Source: Pseudo-nitzschia pungens
Taxonomy: Eukaryota > Bacillariophyta > Bacillariophyceae > Bacillariales > Bacillariaceae
Reading direction: 5' to 3'
Assembly: GCA_037355855.1 (NCBI GenBank)
Contig: CM074768.1
Coordinates: forward strand, 1,302,001-1,366,000
Length of the DNA: 64,000 nucleotides
In this document: piece after piece, positions 52,717 through 63,217 of the stretch
Position numbering within the stretch: position 1 is the stretch's first letter
Layout: every line of letters starts with the position of its first letter
Program-made: the position numbers and the translations under genes
The notes under the pieces: model-generated
Databases searched by the model: none
Seen by the model: the letters and a program-made list of their open reading frames with translations, nothing else
What the model was told of the DNA's origin: nothing

Positions 52717-55700
52717 TCAACCCTGAGGTCCAGTAAGCCAGGCTCTGAGAAGAGCAGCCTCTTGTTGGTATGGCTGCACTGGTGGGACAGGCGCTGCATA
52801 TTGCTTCCTTGCAAGGTGGATGGTTGCAAGCCACTGCCGCTTGGCAGTCAGGGTGTAACCTTGTAGGACGTGGAAAGGGGTTTGTAACAGGGAGTGTGAC
52901 TGGGGAAGTGCACCAGCTGCACCAATTGCCAATTCTGAGGTGATGGAAGCATCAAGAGATTGGTGTTGTTCAGCATCCAGGGTACCCCCAGGACCATGGA
53001 GTCGTTCATTCCTATAAGTCCAAAGATCCCAGGAGGTAAGAAAGAACTGATGGATGATAGCTGTAGCCCAACGTTTGGGAGAGCGCTTGCTTCCAATGTG
53101 GGAGTAGTAGTCAGCCTGAATTTGATACCAGCGAGGAGACCACCTACCCAGAAGCCAGTTGTGCCAACCAATAGTCCTCTGTGCCCTGACAGCAGAAGCA
53201 ATTGCAAGTGAGTAGGATGATGGATAAATTCTCTGGCCCTTCCGAACTCTGGTGAGGAGATCCACAATGGCAACAGCCAATGATGGAGCAGTTTGTTCAG
53301 CTTCAAGCCTCTTCTGCAGTGGTCCCGTGAAGGCAGACACACTATGCGTGACAGCCCCAGTATCCTTGCAGGAGAGCACATGAGAAACCTTCTCGTTGTC
53401 TGCATCACACAAGGGACACCTGGAGTGATCCTGATACTGGTAGTGAAGTAGTTGGTTGCCAACACCAATGCATCCAGAAGCAAACTTGACAAACCACCTT
53501 TGCATGCCAGGAGGGAGTCGCTTGAAGGCAGACAGATGGGCACACCAATGGATGGAACCCAAAACAGGTTGTGGAATGGGGATATCATGGTGGGTCTGCC
53601 AATATTTAAGAAGAGGAGGACCAGAAATGGCAACATGCAGAGCATTCTGATCAAACCGTGAACACTTGCATCCATTGAGAGAAAATGCCCAAGGCTCAAA
53701 CACAAGTCTGGGATAGTGATGGGCAGAAGCCCTATGGACAGAGAGAAATGCCTTGGCCATGCTGTCAGCCTGATGATTGCGAAGTGCCCACCAATCAAGA
53801 AAGATTCCAGCTTGATGGCCCTGAACCCACTGAAAGTGCACAGAGATTGGCAGGGCAGAAATCATGTTTCTGATGACATAAACATAATCAAAAGACTTCT
53901 GGGAAATAACCAATGGCCAAGATCCTTGAGCCTGTTTGAGAGCTGTGTCACCATCCAGAGCAATGGTGATAGAGCCAGAAGCAATATCAAAGATACTCAC
54001 CAGAGCAGTGCAACAGGTGAGAACCCCAATGATACCTGCCAGTTCACTCCTATAGGATGACTGATCCTCAGGGGATCCACTGACAAAATTACAGCCAGTG
54101 AGGAACAATGAAGCAGACTTGGTGGTGGTATTGGGTGACAGGATGAAAGCAGAAGTTCCTCTGAGAAGTTCCGGATCAAATGAACCATCGCAGACAGCAC
54201 TGGCAGTACCACTCTGGATAGCATCAACAATGTGCTGACAGCCAGCCTGTGGTATAGAATACTTGTGGAGAAGTACCCTTGGAGACGCACAGAGTGCGTC
54301 AAAGGCATCTGCCGGGGAGTCTGGAAGAGAGTCAAATGGATTGTACTCCATAGGATCCATTTCAGGAGGCTCAGACACAAAAGCAGAGGACCCAACAACG
54401 CGTACAACTTGGCCACAGATAACAGGGCAGACAAGCACATCAGCACATGCTGGTTTGTCAGGAATGAGTTCAGAAGTGATCCTGTATCTGCCCCTGCCCT
54501 GGGAGGTGCTCACAATCCAGCCAGTAGAAGTTTTGAAGAATATTCTGTTGGTGGATGGAGACAAAAACCAAGGCCAAAGAGAAGCTGTCTGGTGAGACAG
54601 CCAATGCCCCAGATGAAAAGAAGGAGCCAGTGCCCTGGCTGCAGGGGGTGGACAGGGGGGAAGAAAACATGTCTGAAGAGCCTTAGTCCATAAGCGCTTT
54701 GCTGCTGGAGGCCAAGATGGAGGACATCTCGGCCAGTCAAGATGATCCCTCAAGTGATTGGAAGATGTCAGCTGGAAGGCCATGGGAGAGATTCTTTTCC
54801 CATCTGGGGTACATATGTCAGCAAGGGAGATAGCCTTGAGTGACATGCGCATGTGATTCAAGAGGGACAAGTCAGCACCTCTGAAGCCAGCGTTGACAAA
54901 GGCTTGCATGAGATAGCAGTCATTGGAACGTAGCAGGGGAAGATCTGGGAAGTCTTCAAACAAGCTCACAGGGTGAACAGAGAAAAACTTCCACACATGT
55001 TTGTACCAGCAGGGAGTGACATAGGAAGCAAAAGGATGATATGGTGTGACACCAAGATGGAGAGGAATGCCAAGTTCGAGCCGTAGAGACTCAGCAGTTA
55101 GCCTGAGAATCCGACCAGTTTGGGAGGACCTGACAGATTCCTGAAAGAGGGTGGCAATATGACTGAACTCTTGGAGGAGGTAGGGGTGAATGAAACCAAA
55201 GCCTTGATAGAGGGAAGGACCATAGAATACATGTCTGGGAAATGTCCGTGACATCCCTGCTTTATTCAGCACAGGAACAAGAGCTGGGTGAATGATCTTC
55301 GTCCAAGTGGCCTCATCAAGTTGCGTGACAGGCATGGGGTATTCAACAGACTTCATGAAAGAATACTTGAATGTGTAGAGGGATGCCCGCTTCTCACACT
55401 TGGAAGCCTTGAGTTGAGAGCCAAAAGACTGAGACTGTGACTTCATGTGAGCAATCTGTGCTTCCTCATTGCCATCCATGGAGATAAAAACCCCAAGGGT
55501 CTTGTCAGCATGGTCAACTTCAAAACGATCCAGGGTAGCTCGATTGCCATTCTTATCTGCAACAGAGAAGTCACCGGGCATGTCAGCAATGGAGCGATAG
55601 TCCCAACCGGATCCATTCCATTTGAAATCAATCAAATAACAGAAGGATTTGGCAGGTTCAATCGCACCACCAGTAGCGATAATCCCACCAGCCCATCGGT

Positions 55701-58557
55701 CAAGAGCTCCCTGAAAATCAAGAGCCAATTCCTCACCAGATGTTGAGGAATCAGAGCCAGCACAAAACAAATCTGTGTCATCCACAAAGGCAAAACCCAC
55801 AAGAGAAACCAGTTGCAGTGACAAAGAAGTGATAAGATGTACACCATGCCCAGCCTGTTGCATCATTCGGAAGACAATGGTTGACACCAAGGCCCAAAGA
55901 GTTGGACCAATACCATTGCCTTGGCCACAACCACTGAGAGGAACAGGTTCATCACCATACACAGGGCCGGACCGACCAAAACCAGTTTTGATGTGGTGCT
56001 TAGCATGTTGCAGAGTAGACAGAAGAACTTCACACACATGTGCAGGAACACCAAAGCTCTGGAGAGTGAGACCTGCAATGGGATGAGAGATTCTATCATA
56101 ACATCCCTTGGCATCATTCATAGCAACAGCACCGGATCTGCGCTTCTGCCTCAACACATCACATATGAGCTTCTTGTTCAAGCAGGTGTTGATGGCCTTG
56201 TGGTGTTTCCTGCTTCCATGTTGATCAACCGCCACTGCATTGGCACGTTCAGCATGGGCTAGAATGCGTCTGCCAATCATCTTGTTGTTGATTTGGAACT
56301 CAGGAGACATCAACTGGATGAGTCTCATCTTATCCACTCTATATTCACCAGGTTTCTTGAATATCTCAACATCCGTGATGACCTGCCAGGCAGAAGGAGA
56401 GAAGCCAACAATCAATGGGACTGATCTCAGTAGAGTGTCAAACTTGTTCAGCTGGGGATCCAGGGCAAAAGCCTTGTGGTGGGCAAAACTCAAACAAGAA
56501 GGTTCACTTGCTGTGCGTTCCCTCTGGTGTTTCCAGGCAGCAGCATTGTCAGCTGGACACACTGAATAGTCAAAGGGGGGCAAACGCAGAATAGAGGCAG
56601 GGACTTTGAGACAGGAAAGAAATTCAGAGAGGTATTTGTCAGTGGCAGGAGGAGGATTATATGTGCCATCAAGAACTTGAGCAGAAGCATGGGCTGTGCC
56701 GAGGTAGCCAAAATCTTGAATGAAGGAGGGAGTCATGGAGGGAGTGCCAAGACACTGCTGTTGACGCCGGACATTGGATTCAGCCATAGCTGGAACCATA
56801 GTGGACTGGGACTCCAAGACCTGTTCAGCACCATCAGGGCCAACTGCAATAGCTCTCAAGACAGCTGACTTGTTGACACGTCCCCGAATAGACCTAGCAG
56901 CAAGGCCAAGCTCTCTTTGAAGACGTTCCCTGCGCATCCTGGCACGAATCTGGGAAGCATTCTGGTTGTGAGGTTTGCCTTCAGCAAGAAGTGCATCCAC
57001 CAGGCCTTGATTGAAGGAGTCTCTCCAAGAGGGGGCCAATTTTTTCACTGCCCGGTATTGCCTGTAAGCTTGTTTCAGGTGGAGGACAGCACTGGAAAGA
57101 TCACAGTGTTCTCCTTTGTAGAGAGAAAGCTTGCATGCCAGCCTTTTCAAAACAGTATGACTGGTGGACACACCCTGTCTCAGCTTAACAACACGCCGCC
57201 AAAAGTCAATTGTATCACGATAGACTTGCAGCTTCGGGGACCATGGAACCAGACCAGCTCTAGTGTGGCAAAGGTTTTGTTCAACAGAGAGCCTGAGAGA
57301 GGTGGAGGTTTCATGGAGGACTTCATATGTGGTGATGAGATCAGCGCGCACAGAAATATCCCCAGACTGAAACTGAGCCAGGAGGTGTTCCAGCTTAGCT
57401 TGGAGAGAAAACACTCCAGCCTTGAGAAAGCTATGCCTGACACGCTGGAAATACCGTTGGCGCAGATGAGGGTGGGAGGACTGGAGTTTGGAATGAGAGA
57501 AGCTCACGGTAGGTGGCAGGTGTTTGCCCATGAGGCTGCAATTACAGACTTCAATCCAAAGCATTCTGTGGTCCGATTCCATACCATAGGCGCCACCAAA
57601 GGGACAATACCCAGCCCTGAGAACATCAACATTCTCAGAGACCCAAATGGCATCAATTGGTGTTCTGGTAGTGTTGCGGTTGTGAGTGGCAGGAGGAGAA
57701 GACTGACTATGAAGGGTAAGAATGGCATCTCTGAAACCAAGAGCCTTGAGCTCAAAAGACAAGCCATCAGTCCGAACATCAGCATTTTGATCAATCCCAA
57801 GAATGACCTGATCACCTGCACCCAGACAGACCTGAAGGGCAGCAGTCAAATCCCTGTGAAAGAGAATACATGGGTTGGGACTGAAAAGATTTTCAGCTGC
57901 TTGAAAGTATCGGTACTGTTGATTCCAGACGGAACCAAGGTCCCTGTCATTTTCAACAGGGCAGTAAGCAGAAAACATAGTGACAGTGTAACCATCCCTG
58001 CCCTGAAACTTGACAAAGGACCATCTTCCAAGACCAGAAGGATCAGCCCCATGGGCAATCTTGTGGGAACTGAACAATTGATCAATGGAAAACCCTGTTC
58101 CACCAGGCTGAAGCCATGAACACTCAGAAGCTTCATGCTTGTTGTTGGCAAGGTAGGAAAAACTTGAGGGACTGATATTCTTCATGCGCCGATTGAAAAG
58201 ATCACACGGCAGGAGTTTGGATTCATTCAAACAATGTTCAGCAAAAAGAGCCACACTGGCATTGCTCTTGACAAATTGACGGGCGTTGTGCTTGGACATG
58301 GACATAAAGGCAGCTCTACGCTGGGGTCCAATGTTTTGGAAGGTGATGATGGTGGAATTAGATGATGGAGCGTGAGGAAAGGAATGACCAAAACTGTCAG
58401 AATCCTTAGCAGCAAGAGAGTCTCCATGAAGAGTTAATTGGACAAACTGAGAGACAGGGGAAGAGGCGGAGGAGGAAAAGGGAGAAACAGGAGAAGCATT
58501 GATGGAATTTGGATTGGAAGGCATCCCATCACACCTCATATCAGAAGAGCTAACCAT
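52717..58557 (-). CDS. LINE ORF2 (APE endonuclease, reverse transcriptase, RNase H, CCHC finger)
   Basis: 1946 residues from ATG 58557, which overlaps the ORF1 stop; the open frame extends 24 codons upstream, but the overlap argues for this start. Domains: AP-like endonuclease from about 70 (TFQNIG, FAEHCLNES, GIDQNADV, SDHRMLWIEV near 327); reverse transcriptase with MNDAKGCYDRI near 814, GCGQGNGIGPTLW near 872 and FVDDTDLF near 924; RNase H with CDGSFD near 1454, YRSELAG, LDGDTA and HFQWVQGHQ; zinc finger CPLCDADNEKVSHVLSC near 1712. No internal stop or shift is seen, so it is potentially functional. It nicks target DNA and copies the element RNA there (target-primed reverse transcription). 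Confidence 0.92.
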   Translation of the reverse strand: MVSSSDMRCDGMPSNPNSINASPVSPFSSSASSPVSQFVQLTLHGDSLAAKDSDSFGHSFPHAPSSNSTIITFQNIGPQRRAAFMSMSKHNARQFVKSNASVALFAEHCLNESKLLPCDLFNRRMKNISPSSFSYLANNKHEASECSWLQPGGTGFSIDQLFSSHKIAHGADPSGLGRWSFVKFQGRDGYTVTMFSAYCPVENDRDLGSVWNQQYRYFQAAENLFSPNPCILFHRDLTAALQVCLGAGDQVILGIDQNADVRTDGLSFELKALGFRDAILTLHSQSSPPATHNRNTTRTPIDAIWVSENVDVLRAGYCPFGGAYGMESDHRMLWIEVCNCSLMGKHLPPTVSFSHSKLQSSHPHLRQRYFQRVRHSFLKAGVFSLQAKLEHLLAQFQSGDISVRADLITTYEVLHETSTSLRLSVEQNLCHTRAGLVPWSPKLQVYRDTIDFWRRVVKLRQGVSTSHTVLKRLACKLSLYKGEHCDLSSAVLHLKQAYRQYRAVKKLAPSWRDSFNQGLVDALLAEGKPHNQNASQIRARMRRERLQRELGLAARSIRGRVNKSAVLRAIAVGPDGAEQVLESQSTMVPAMAESNVRRQQQCLGTPSMTPSFIQDFGYLGTAHASAQVLDGTYNPPPATDKYLSEFLSCLKVPASILRLPPFDYSVCPADNAAAWKHQRERTASEPSCLSFAHHKAFALDPQLNKFDTLLRSVPLIVGFSPSAWQVITDVEIFKKPGEYRVDKMRLIQLMSPEFQINNKMIGRRILAHAERANAVAVDQHGSRKHHKAINTCLNKKLICDVLRQKRRSGAVAMNDAKGCYDRISHPIAGLTLQSFGVPAHVCEVLLSTLQHAKHHIKTGFGRSGPVYGDEPVPLSGCGQGNGIGPTLWALVSTIVFRMMQQAGHGVHLITSLSLQLVSLVGFAFVDDTDLFCAGSDSSTSGEELALDFQGALDRWAGGIIATGGAIEPAKSFCYLIDFKWNGSGWDYRSIADMPGDFSVADKNGNRATLDRFEVDHADKTLGVFISMDGNEEAQIAHMKSQSQSFGSQLKASKCEKRASLYTFKYSFMKSVEYPMPVTQLDEATWTKIIHPALVPVLNKAGMSRTFPRHVFYGPSLYQGFGFIHPYLLQEFSHIATLFQESVRSSQTGRILRLTAESLRLELGIPLHLGVTPYHPFASYVTPCWYKHVWKFFSVHPVSLFEDFPDLPLLRSNDCYLMQAFVNAGFRGADLSLLNHMRMSLKAISLADICTPDGKRISPMAFQLTSSNHLRDHLDWPRCPPSWPPAAKRLWTKALQTCFLPPCPPPAARALAPSFHLGHWLSHQTASLWPWFLSPSTNRIFFKTSTGWIVSTSQGRGRYRITSELIPDKPACADVLVCPVICGQVVRVVGSSAFVSEPPEMDPMEYNPFDSLPDSPADAFDALCASPRVLLHKYSIPQAGCQHIVDAIQSGTASAVCDGSFDPELLRGTSAFILSPNTTTKSASLFLTGCNFVSGSPEDQSSYRSELAGIIGVLTCCTALVSIFDIASGSITIALDGDTALKQAQGSWPLVISQKSFDYVYVIRNMISALPISVHFQWVQGHQAGIFLDWWALRNHQADSMAKAFLSVHRASAHHYPRLVFEPWAFSLNGCKCSRFDQNALHVAISGPPLLKYWQTHHDIPIPQPVLGSIHWCAHLSAFKRLPPGMQRWFVKFASGCIGVGNQLLHYQYQDHSRCPLCDADNEKVSHVLSCKDTGAVTHSVSAFTGPLQKRLEAEQTAPSLAVAIVDLLTRVRKGQRIYPSSYSLAIASAVRAQRTIGWHNWLLGRWSPRWYQIQADYYSHIGSKRSPKRWATAIIHQFFLTSWDLWTYRNERLHGPGGTLDAEQHQSLDASITSELAIGAAGALPQSHSLLQTPFHVLQGYTLTAKRQWLATIHLARKQYAAPVPPVQPYQQEAALLRAWLTGPQG
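58550..58557 (-). promoter_or_regulatory. ORF1 stop / ORF2 start overlap, ATGGTTAG
   Basis: The last codon of ORF1 (TAG) and the ATG of ORF2 share the octamer ATGGTTAG, with ORF2 in another frame. Such overlap is a hallmark of coupled termination-reinitiation in other two-ORF LINEs. Confidence 0.65.
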
Positions 58558-61500
58558 GATCAGAAGGAAACCGAGTCTGTCGCACGGTAGAAAGAGTTGC
58601 CGGAGCTGATTTGGTGGAGACATTGGCATGGCTCAAATCACTGACACTAGCATCATGACTGGAAGAGAATGCAATTGCAGCAACTCCAAGCCTCAATGCA
58701 GAGGCTGCATCTTCCCCACCACCGGCAGCAGGAACTGCAGTTGAGGACTCAGGAGAACCCACAGGGAGGTCACCTGCCATGGCATCATGGGGAGGGTCAG
58801 GAACTTCAGGGGGAACAACAGGAGAGACACCAGGGGAGGCATCAGTCTTGGCAACATTGGAAGGATCACCTCCAGTAGGGACACCACCTGCAGGCGCTGA
58901 AGCCTGGACATCAGTGAGATTGGAAGTACCGGTTGCTAAAGTATCCATGGATTGAGAATCATCAAATCCTCCACCACCACTGTCAGCACGGGCTTGGAGG
59001 TTAAAGTGCAGATCTAGATCAAAGGTGAGGTCTGGGGCAAGGTCAACGGACAAGTCATCATCAACAAGTTCCCAATCTCGTGCATCCCCATCACCAAAAA
59101 AGGGAAGAGAGTTATCCTGCATTGGATCTGCAGCAGGTTCAGTTTCCACAACACAATTGGCAGCAGCATCCCAATGGTAAGCTTCCATTTCAGTCAAGCA
59201 CTCAGAAGAGAACCATTGTCGAACACAAGAACCATAATGAGCTTCCAGTATAATAGGCAGGAAAGACAACATGGCCATTGCTTCAGCCTTGGTAGTGATG
59301 TTGTACAAAGCAAGGATCTCGCCTCGGTATGAACTGGTATCAACAGAAAGAAAAAGAGGCCATGACCAATTGTCACGGGTTCTGATGCCCAGAAGCACAC
59401 TGCGCAGTGTCTTCAAACCCAGCCCTTGGCCCAAGTCAACAGGAAGATCAAGATCAACTACCCCCAGAACAGGAGCAGTTTCATGGCTCTCAATAAATTT
59501 AGCTTGGCGGTGCTTAGCCTGGCGAACAGTCTTGAGCTTGGAGGGGGGAAGAGGTCTGTCAGAAGGATTGGTAGCTGTCTCAATAAACTTGTAGAATTTA
59601 CCATCAGGGAGAGAGGCAATGTCTGAAGGTTTGCACCGATTGAACTGGGCTTTGAGGAGCTTAACAGTTTGGGCGCGCTTTGTAGCATCACACAAAACAT
59701 GTGCAGCCAGAACCGGATTGGGATCAGGAGTTCTGGAATTGTCAAGGCTGATATTCTTCCTGATAACAGCAATAGGACATGCCTGAAACCTGGGATGAGT
59801 CTGGAGCAATTCGTTGTAGTGGTCAAGATCAAAACTCTGCATGTAAGATCCAAGGAGAAAGCCACAGGTGACAATAACTGGGGCCTGTATGTGGTCATAT
59901 TTCAGGTCCATGTCACGGTCTCTGAGCCTCTGGAGCAATTGTGCGGAAAAGAGTTTCTCCAGGGAAGCACTGTGTCCCAAAAAGAAGCGTAGATGAGGAG
60001 CAGTTCTACTGCGAAGCCAGAGCTGTGCAACATACAATTCCAAGGTCTTCCTGTCAGGAAGAGTCGTCCAAAACTTGGTTACAGGCTTGGCCTTGGGGTT
60101 GAGCCTGGCTCTGGAGGGAAAAACATACAACACCAGGCGCTTGTCAACAGTCCATAGAAGATCCAAAGCTTCCTTGAGAGACTTGAGCAGCTCATCATAA
60201 AGTTCCCCAGGGTGTTGTGACATCAACCTTGGAAGGGACAGAGTGACATAAGAACTATGAGAACACTTGGTTCCAGCAGTGACATCCACTGGAGCTCTAG
60301 AATCACTGGAGCAAACCCCTCGGCGTTGGAGGAAATGCCCAGCAGAGGAGGACAAGACAGTAGCATCACCACCACCAGGAAGAAAGGACACTGATTTGGA
60401 AGTGGAAGATTTGTTGGAAGTGGAAGCATCATCAGCCACTGGTGGCGCAGGTGTAGGAGGTCGCTTCTTGAAATGCCAATGAGAACCAAGCACCTGATTG
60501 GCTGCCCACCATACTTTGCCTTCAGTGCTAGGCAAAAGGTTGCCCTCACAATAGAGGTCATCAAAACACTCAGGAGACATCTTGACCAAACCAATAAGAC
60601 ATTTCTTCAGAGCCTGGCCAGTTGGTTGCTTGGTCCAGGCTGGGGCAGAGCCTTGAAAACAAGCAGAGGCAAGAGAGGCCAAGGAATCTACAGTGGCATT
60701 GCGCCAGTCTGGAGTATCCGGAAAAACCTGAGAATAAACAGGAGGGATGGCAGTCCTGCAAATATCATGGATGGATTTTTTGTCTTTACCCTCCTTCTTG
60801 CTGAAAAAGTGTGTAGGGCTTGGACACCCAGCCCATAACCGTTTACCAGTGGGAGATTTTCGAAAGGCATGAATTGCAGATGGGATAGGAGACTTGCCAG
60901 AACAGGGACCCTTACCATAAAAACACCAGAAGAAGGAAGCGGAATGAGCCCTGTTTGCAGCAGCCAAAGCCTCCTGGCGTTGGGATTGGCGTGCTTGCTG
61001 CTGAGAGGGATCAGCTTTCTGGGCAGAGGAAAAGGCAAGAGTGGATTGCTTGAGGATGGAGGAAGCAGGGACCTTGCCTGAGGTCCCAGAGCCCTTTGGT
61101 GTGTGTCGGGACGTCTGTTGGCCTGGCAGCTGGGAGCCTGCCTGGGTGGATCCTGGCTGCTGGGATCCTTGGGGCCGGGGTCCTGACTGCTGGGAGCCCT
61201 GCTGCTGGGAGCCCTGCTGCTGGGAGCCCTGCTGCTGGGAGCCTGAGGACTGGGAGCTTATCAGCTTGGGGTCTGACAGCAAAGCACCTGACGACTGAGA
61301 GCCTGACAGAGTACCTGACTGCGGATGACCGGGCTCCTGGGAGCCGAGTTGAGAAGCTGTTGACAGAGAAGAAGTTTGCAAGGAATCCCCTGGTGCAGAG
61401 TCCCCTGGTGCAGATTCCCCTGGTGCAGATTCAGTGCCAAGCATCTCAACATCAGAGAGCTCACCTGCAGAAGAAGAAGTCTTCAAGGAATCCCCTGGAG

Positions 61501-61819
61501 CAGGTTCAGTGCCAAGCATATCAACATCAGAAAGCACACCGGCAGATGAGGACGCAGAAGAAGATGAAGACATATCATCAACAGGAGACCCATGCAAAGA
61601 GGATGAAGAGGATGATGAGTCAGAGGAAGAGGATGATCTGGTATCAAGAGTAGGAGAGGGAGTAGTAAGAGCAGAGGTGACACTAGAATGTCGTGGAGGG
61701 GTCTTTTGCACAAATGGGCGCTTGTTAGACCGAGTCCCAGAGGCAGACCTAGCAGAAGAAGGAGGTGTGGAAGATCTTTTCTTCCGGGAAGCTGTTTGGG
61801 AGGTGGGCCGCGGAGGCAT
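58550..61819 (-). CDS. LINE ORF1, large nucleic-acid-binding-type protein
   Basis: 1089 residues. The N terminus is Ser/Pro-rich and basic, with a Ser-Asp-Glu tract, a repeated LGTE(S/P)APG unit and a GSQQQ repeat (about residues 190-235). A Cys/Trp-containing block follows (FFWCFYGKGPCSGKS...WAGCPSPTHFF), then a long folded region with LVLYVFPSRARLNPK, LWLRSRTAPHLRFFLGHS and LFLSVDTSSYRGEIL. The C terminus is acidic. I see no RRM or CCHC knuckle, so the RNA-binding role is inferred from position only. The ATG at 61819 is the first before a continuous frame. Confidence 0.82.
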   Translation of the reverse strand: MPPRPTSQTASRKKRSSTPPSSARSASGTRSNKRPFVQKTPPRHSSVTSALTTPSPTLDTRSSSSSDSSSSSSSLHGSPVDDMSSSSSASSSAGVLSDVDMLGTEPAPGDSLKTSSSAGELSDVEMLGTESAPGESAPGDSAPGDSLQTSSLSTASQLGSQEPGHPQSGTLSGSQSSGALLSDPKLISSQSSGSQQQGSQQQGSQQQGSQQSGPRPQGSQQPGSTQAGSQLPGQQTSRHTPKGSGTSGKVPASSILKQSTLAFSSAQKADPSQQQARQSQRQEALAAANRAHSASFFWCFYGKGPCSGKSPIPSAIHAFRKSPTGKRLWAGCPSPTHFFSKKEGKDKKSIHDICRTAIPPVYSQVFPDTPDWRNATVDSLASLASACFQGSAPAWTKQPTGQALKKCLIGLVKMSPECFDDLYCEGNLLPSTEGKVWWAANQVLGSHWHFKKRPPTPAPPVADDASTSNKSSTSKSVSFLPGGGDATVLSSSAGHFLQRRGVCSSDSRAPVDVTAGTKCSHSSYVTLSLPRLMSQHPGELYDELLKSLKEALDLLWTVDKRLVLYVFPSRARLNPKAKPVTKFWTTLPDRKTLELYVAQLWLRSRTAPHLRFFLGHSASLEKLFSAQLLQRLRDRDMDLKYDHIQAPVIVTCGFLLGSYMQSFDLDHYNELLQTHPRFQACPIAVIRKNISLDNSRTPDPNPVLAAHVLCDATKRAQTVKLLKAQFNRCKPSDIASLPDGKFYKFIETATNPSDRPLPPSKLKTVRQAKHRQAKFIESHETAPVLGVVDLDLPVDLGQGLGLKTLRSVLLGIRTRDNWSWPLFLSVDTSSYRGEILALYNITTKAEAMAMLSFLPIILEAHYGSCVRQWFSSECLTEMEAYHWDAAANCVVETEPAADPMQDNSLPFFGDGDARDWELVDDDLSVDLAPDLTFDLDLHFNLQARADSGGGGFDDSQSMDTLATGTSNLTDVQASAPAGGVPTGGDPSNVAKTDASPGVSPVVPPEVPDPPHDAMAGDLPVGSPESSTAVPAAGGGEDAASALRLGVAAIAFSSSHDASVSDLSHANVSTKSAPATLSTVRQTRFPSDHG
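61130..61260 (-). repeat. Tandem repeat in LINE ORF1 (GSQQQ)
   Basis: 15-bp units such as CTGCTGGGAGCCCTG are repeated and code GSQQQ. Unit length and words resemble the non-coding array just upstream of ORF1. Confidence 0.75.
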
Positions 61820-61861
61820 TGTACCAGAAGTGGAGCACAGAGGGCAGAGACACCAGCTGCG

Positions 61862-62165
61862 GTTGAGGGCAAAGGCCGGGGCAGACTGCTGGTGGGCTGA
61901 CTGCTGGTGGGCTGACTGCTGGTTGGCTGACTGCTGGGGAGCTCACTGCTGGTGGGCTGACTGCTGGGGAGTTGACTGCCGGTGAGCTGACTGCTGGTGA
62001 GCTGACTGCTGGTGGGCTGACTGCTGATGGGCTGACTGCTGGTGGGTTGACTGCTGGTGGCCTGTCTGCTGATGGGCTCACTGCTGGTGGGCTGACTGCT
62101 GGGGAGCTGACTGCTGGTGGGCTGACTGCTGGTGGGCTGACAGCTGGGGAGCTCACTGCTGGTGG
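61862..62165 (-). repeat. 15-bp minisatellite upstream of LINE ORF1
   Basis: About 20 units of a 15-bp word, on the plus strand CTGCTGGTGGGCTGA with small changes. Because 15 is divisible by three and lacks stops, several minus-strand frames stay open through it and give false SSQPT-repeat proteins. Confidence 0.9.
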
Positions 62166-62207
62166 TGAAAACGCCGCGCTTGAAAGGAGAAGTACCCGGT
62201 GTTGACA

Positions 62208-62965
62208 ATGGCCGGGGCAGGAGAAGCACCGGTTGATGACAAAGGCCGGGGCAGTAGAATCACCAGTGGAGAGCCGAAGCAGCAACAGAGGCGCCGCGTG
62301 GGTGCAAAATACCAGGTGGTGACAGAGGCCGGGGCAGTAGAAGCACCGGTTGAAAGCAGAAGCAACAGCAGAAAACCTCCTGTGGAGAGCAGAAGCGACA
62401 ACAGAAAACACCGCTGTGGATGTAGAGGTGCCAGGTGATGACAAAGGCCGGGGCAGTAGAAGCACCAGATGAATGCAGAAGCAACAACAGAAACGCCACG
62501 TGGGGGCAAAAATGCCTGATGTTGACAAAAGCCAGGGCAGTAGAATCACCAGTTGAGTGCAGAATCAACCACAGAAACGCCACTTGGATGCTGAAAAGCC
62601 ACAGCAGAAAATCAACCAGCTGGGTGCAGGAGCAACAACAGACACGCCGCTTGGATGTAAAAGTGCCAGGTGATGACAAATGCCGGGGCAGGAGAAGCAC
62701 CGGTTGAGGGCAGATCAACAGCAGAAAACTTCCAGTGGAGTGCAGAAGCAACAACAGAAACGCCGCTTTGGATGTAGAGGTGCCAGGTGATAGCAAAAGC
62801 CGGGGCAATAGAAGCACAAGTTGAGTGCAGAAGCAACCACAGAAACGCCACGTGGATTCTGAAAAGCCTGATGATGACAAAAGCCGGGGCAGTAGAAACA
62901 CCAGTTGAGTGCAGAAGCAACTATAGAAACGCCGCTTGGGTGCAGAAATGCCAGGTGATAGGTTG
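62208..62965 (-). repeat. About 84-bp tandem repeat in the LINE 5' region
   Basis: Eight copies of a unit marked by GCCGGGGCAGTAGAA, at 62211, 62244, 62328, 62447, 62531, 62682, 62799 and 62883. Most gaps are 84 or about 118 bp, with one of 151. The units are diverged and contain indels. Confidence 0.85.
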
Positions 62966-63217
62966 TATGCTGGGAACCAGGGTACAGCAGCAACAACAGG
63001 TCCAGTGTTGGTCTGAACAAGGAAAAACTCCAGGGTAACCAAAAGAAAAGACTGGAGCACTACCAGAAGAGTCACGTTCGAAACCCACAGAGGTGCTCTG
63101 GGGGTACAGAATTTAGAAACTCCAGTAGACCACTGCAAATCGTGTAGAAACTGGAATGAGTCCAAGTGGTATACTTAAGCACCAGGGAGCAGATGACTGG
63201 CTTGAAAACAAGGACCT

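Noticed and set aside
61483..63165. Long minus-strand frames with SSQPT, FCCCFC or LLLPRPL repeats
   Set aside because: Products of tandem arrays whose unit lengths are multiples of three; they overlap ORF1 in other frames.
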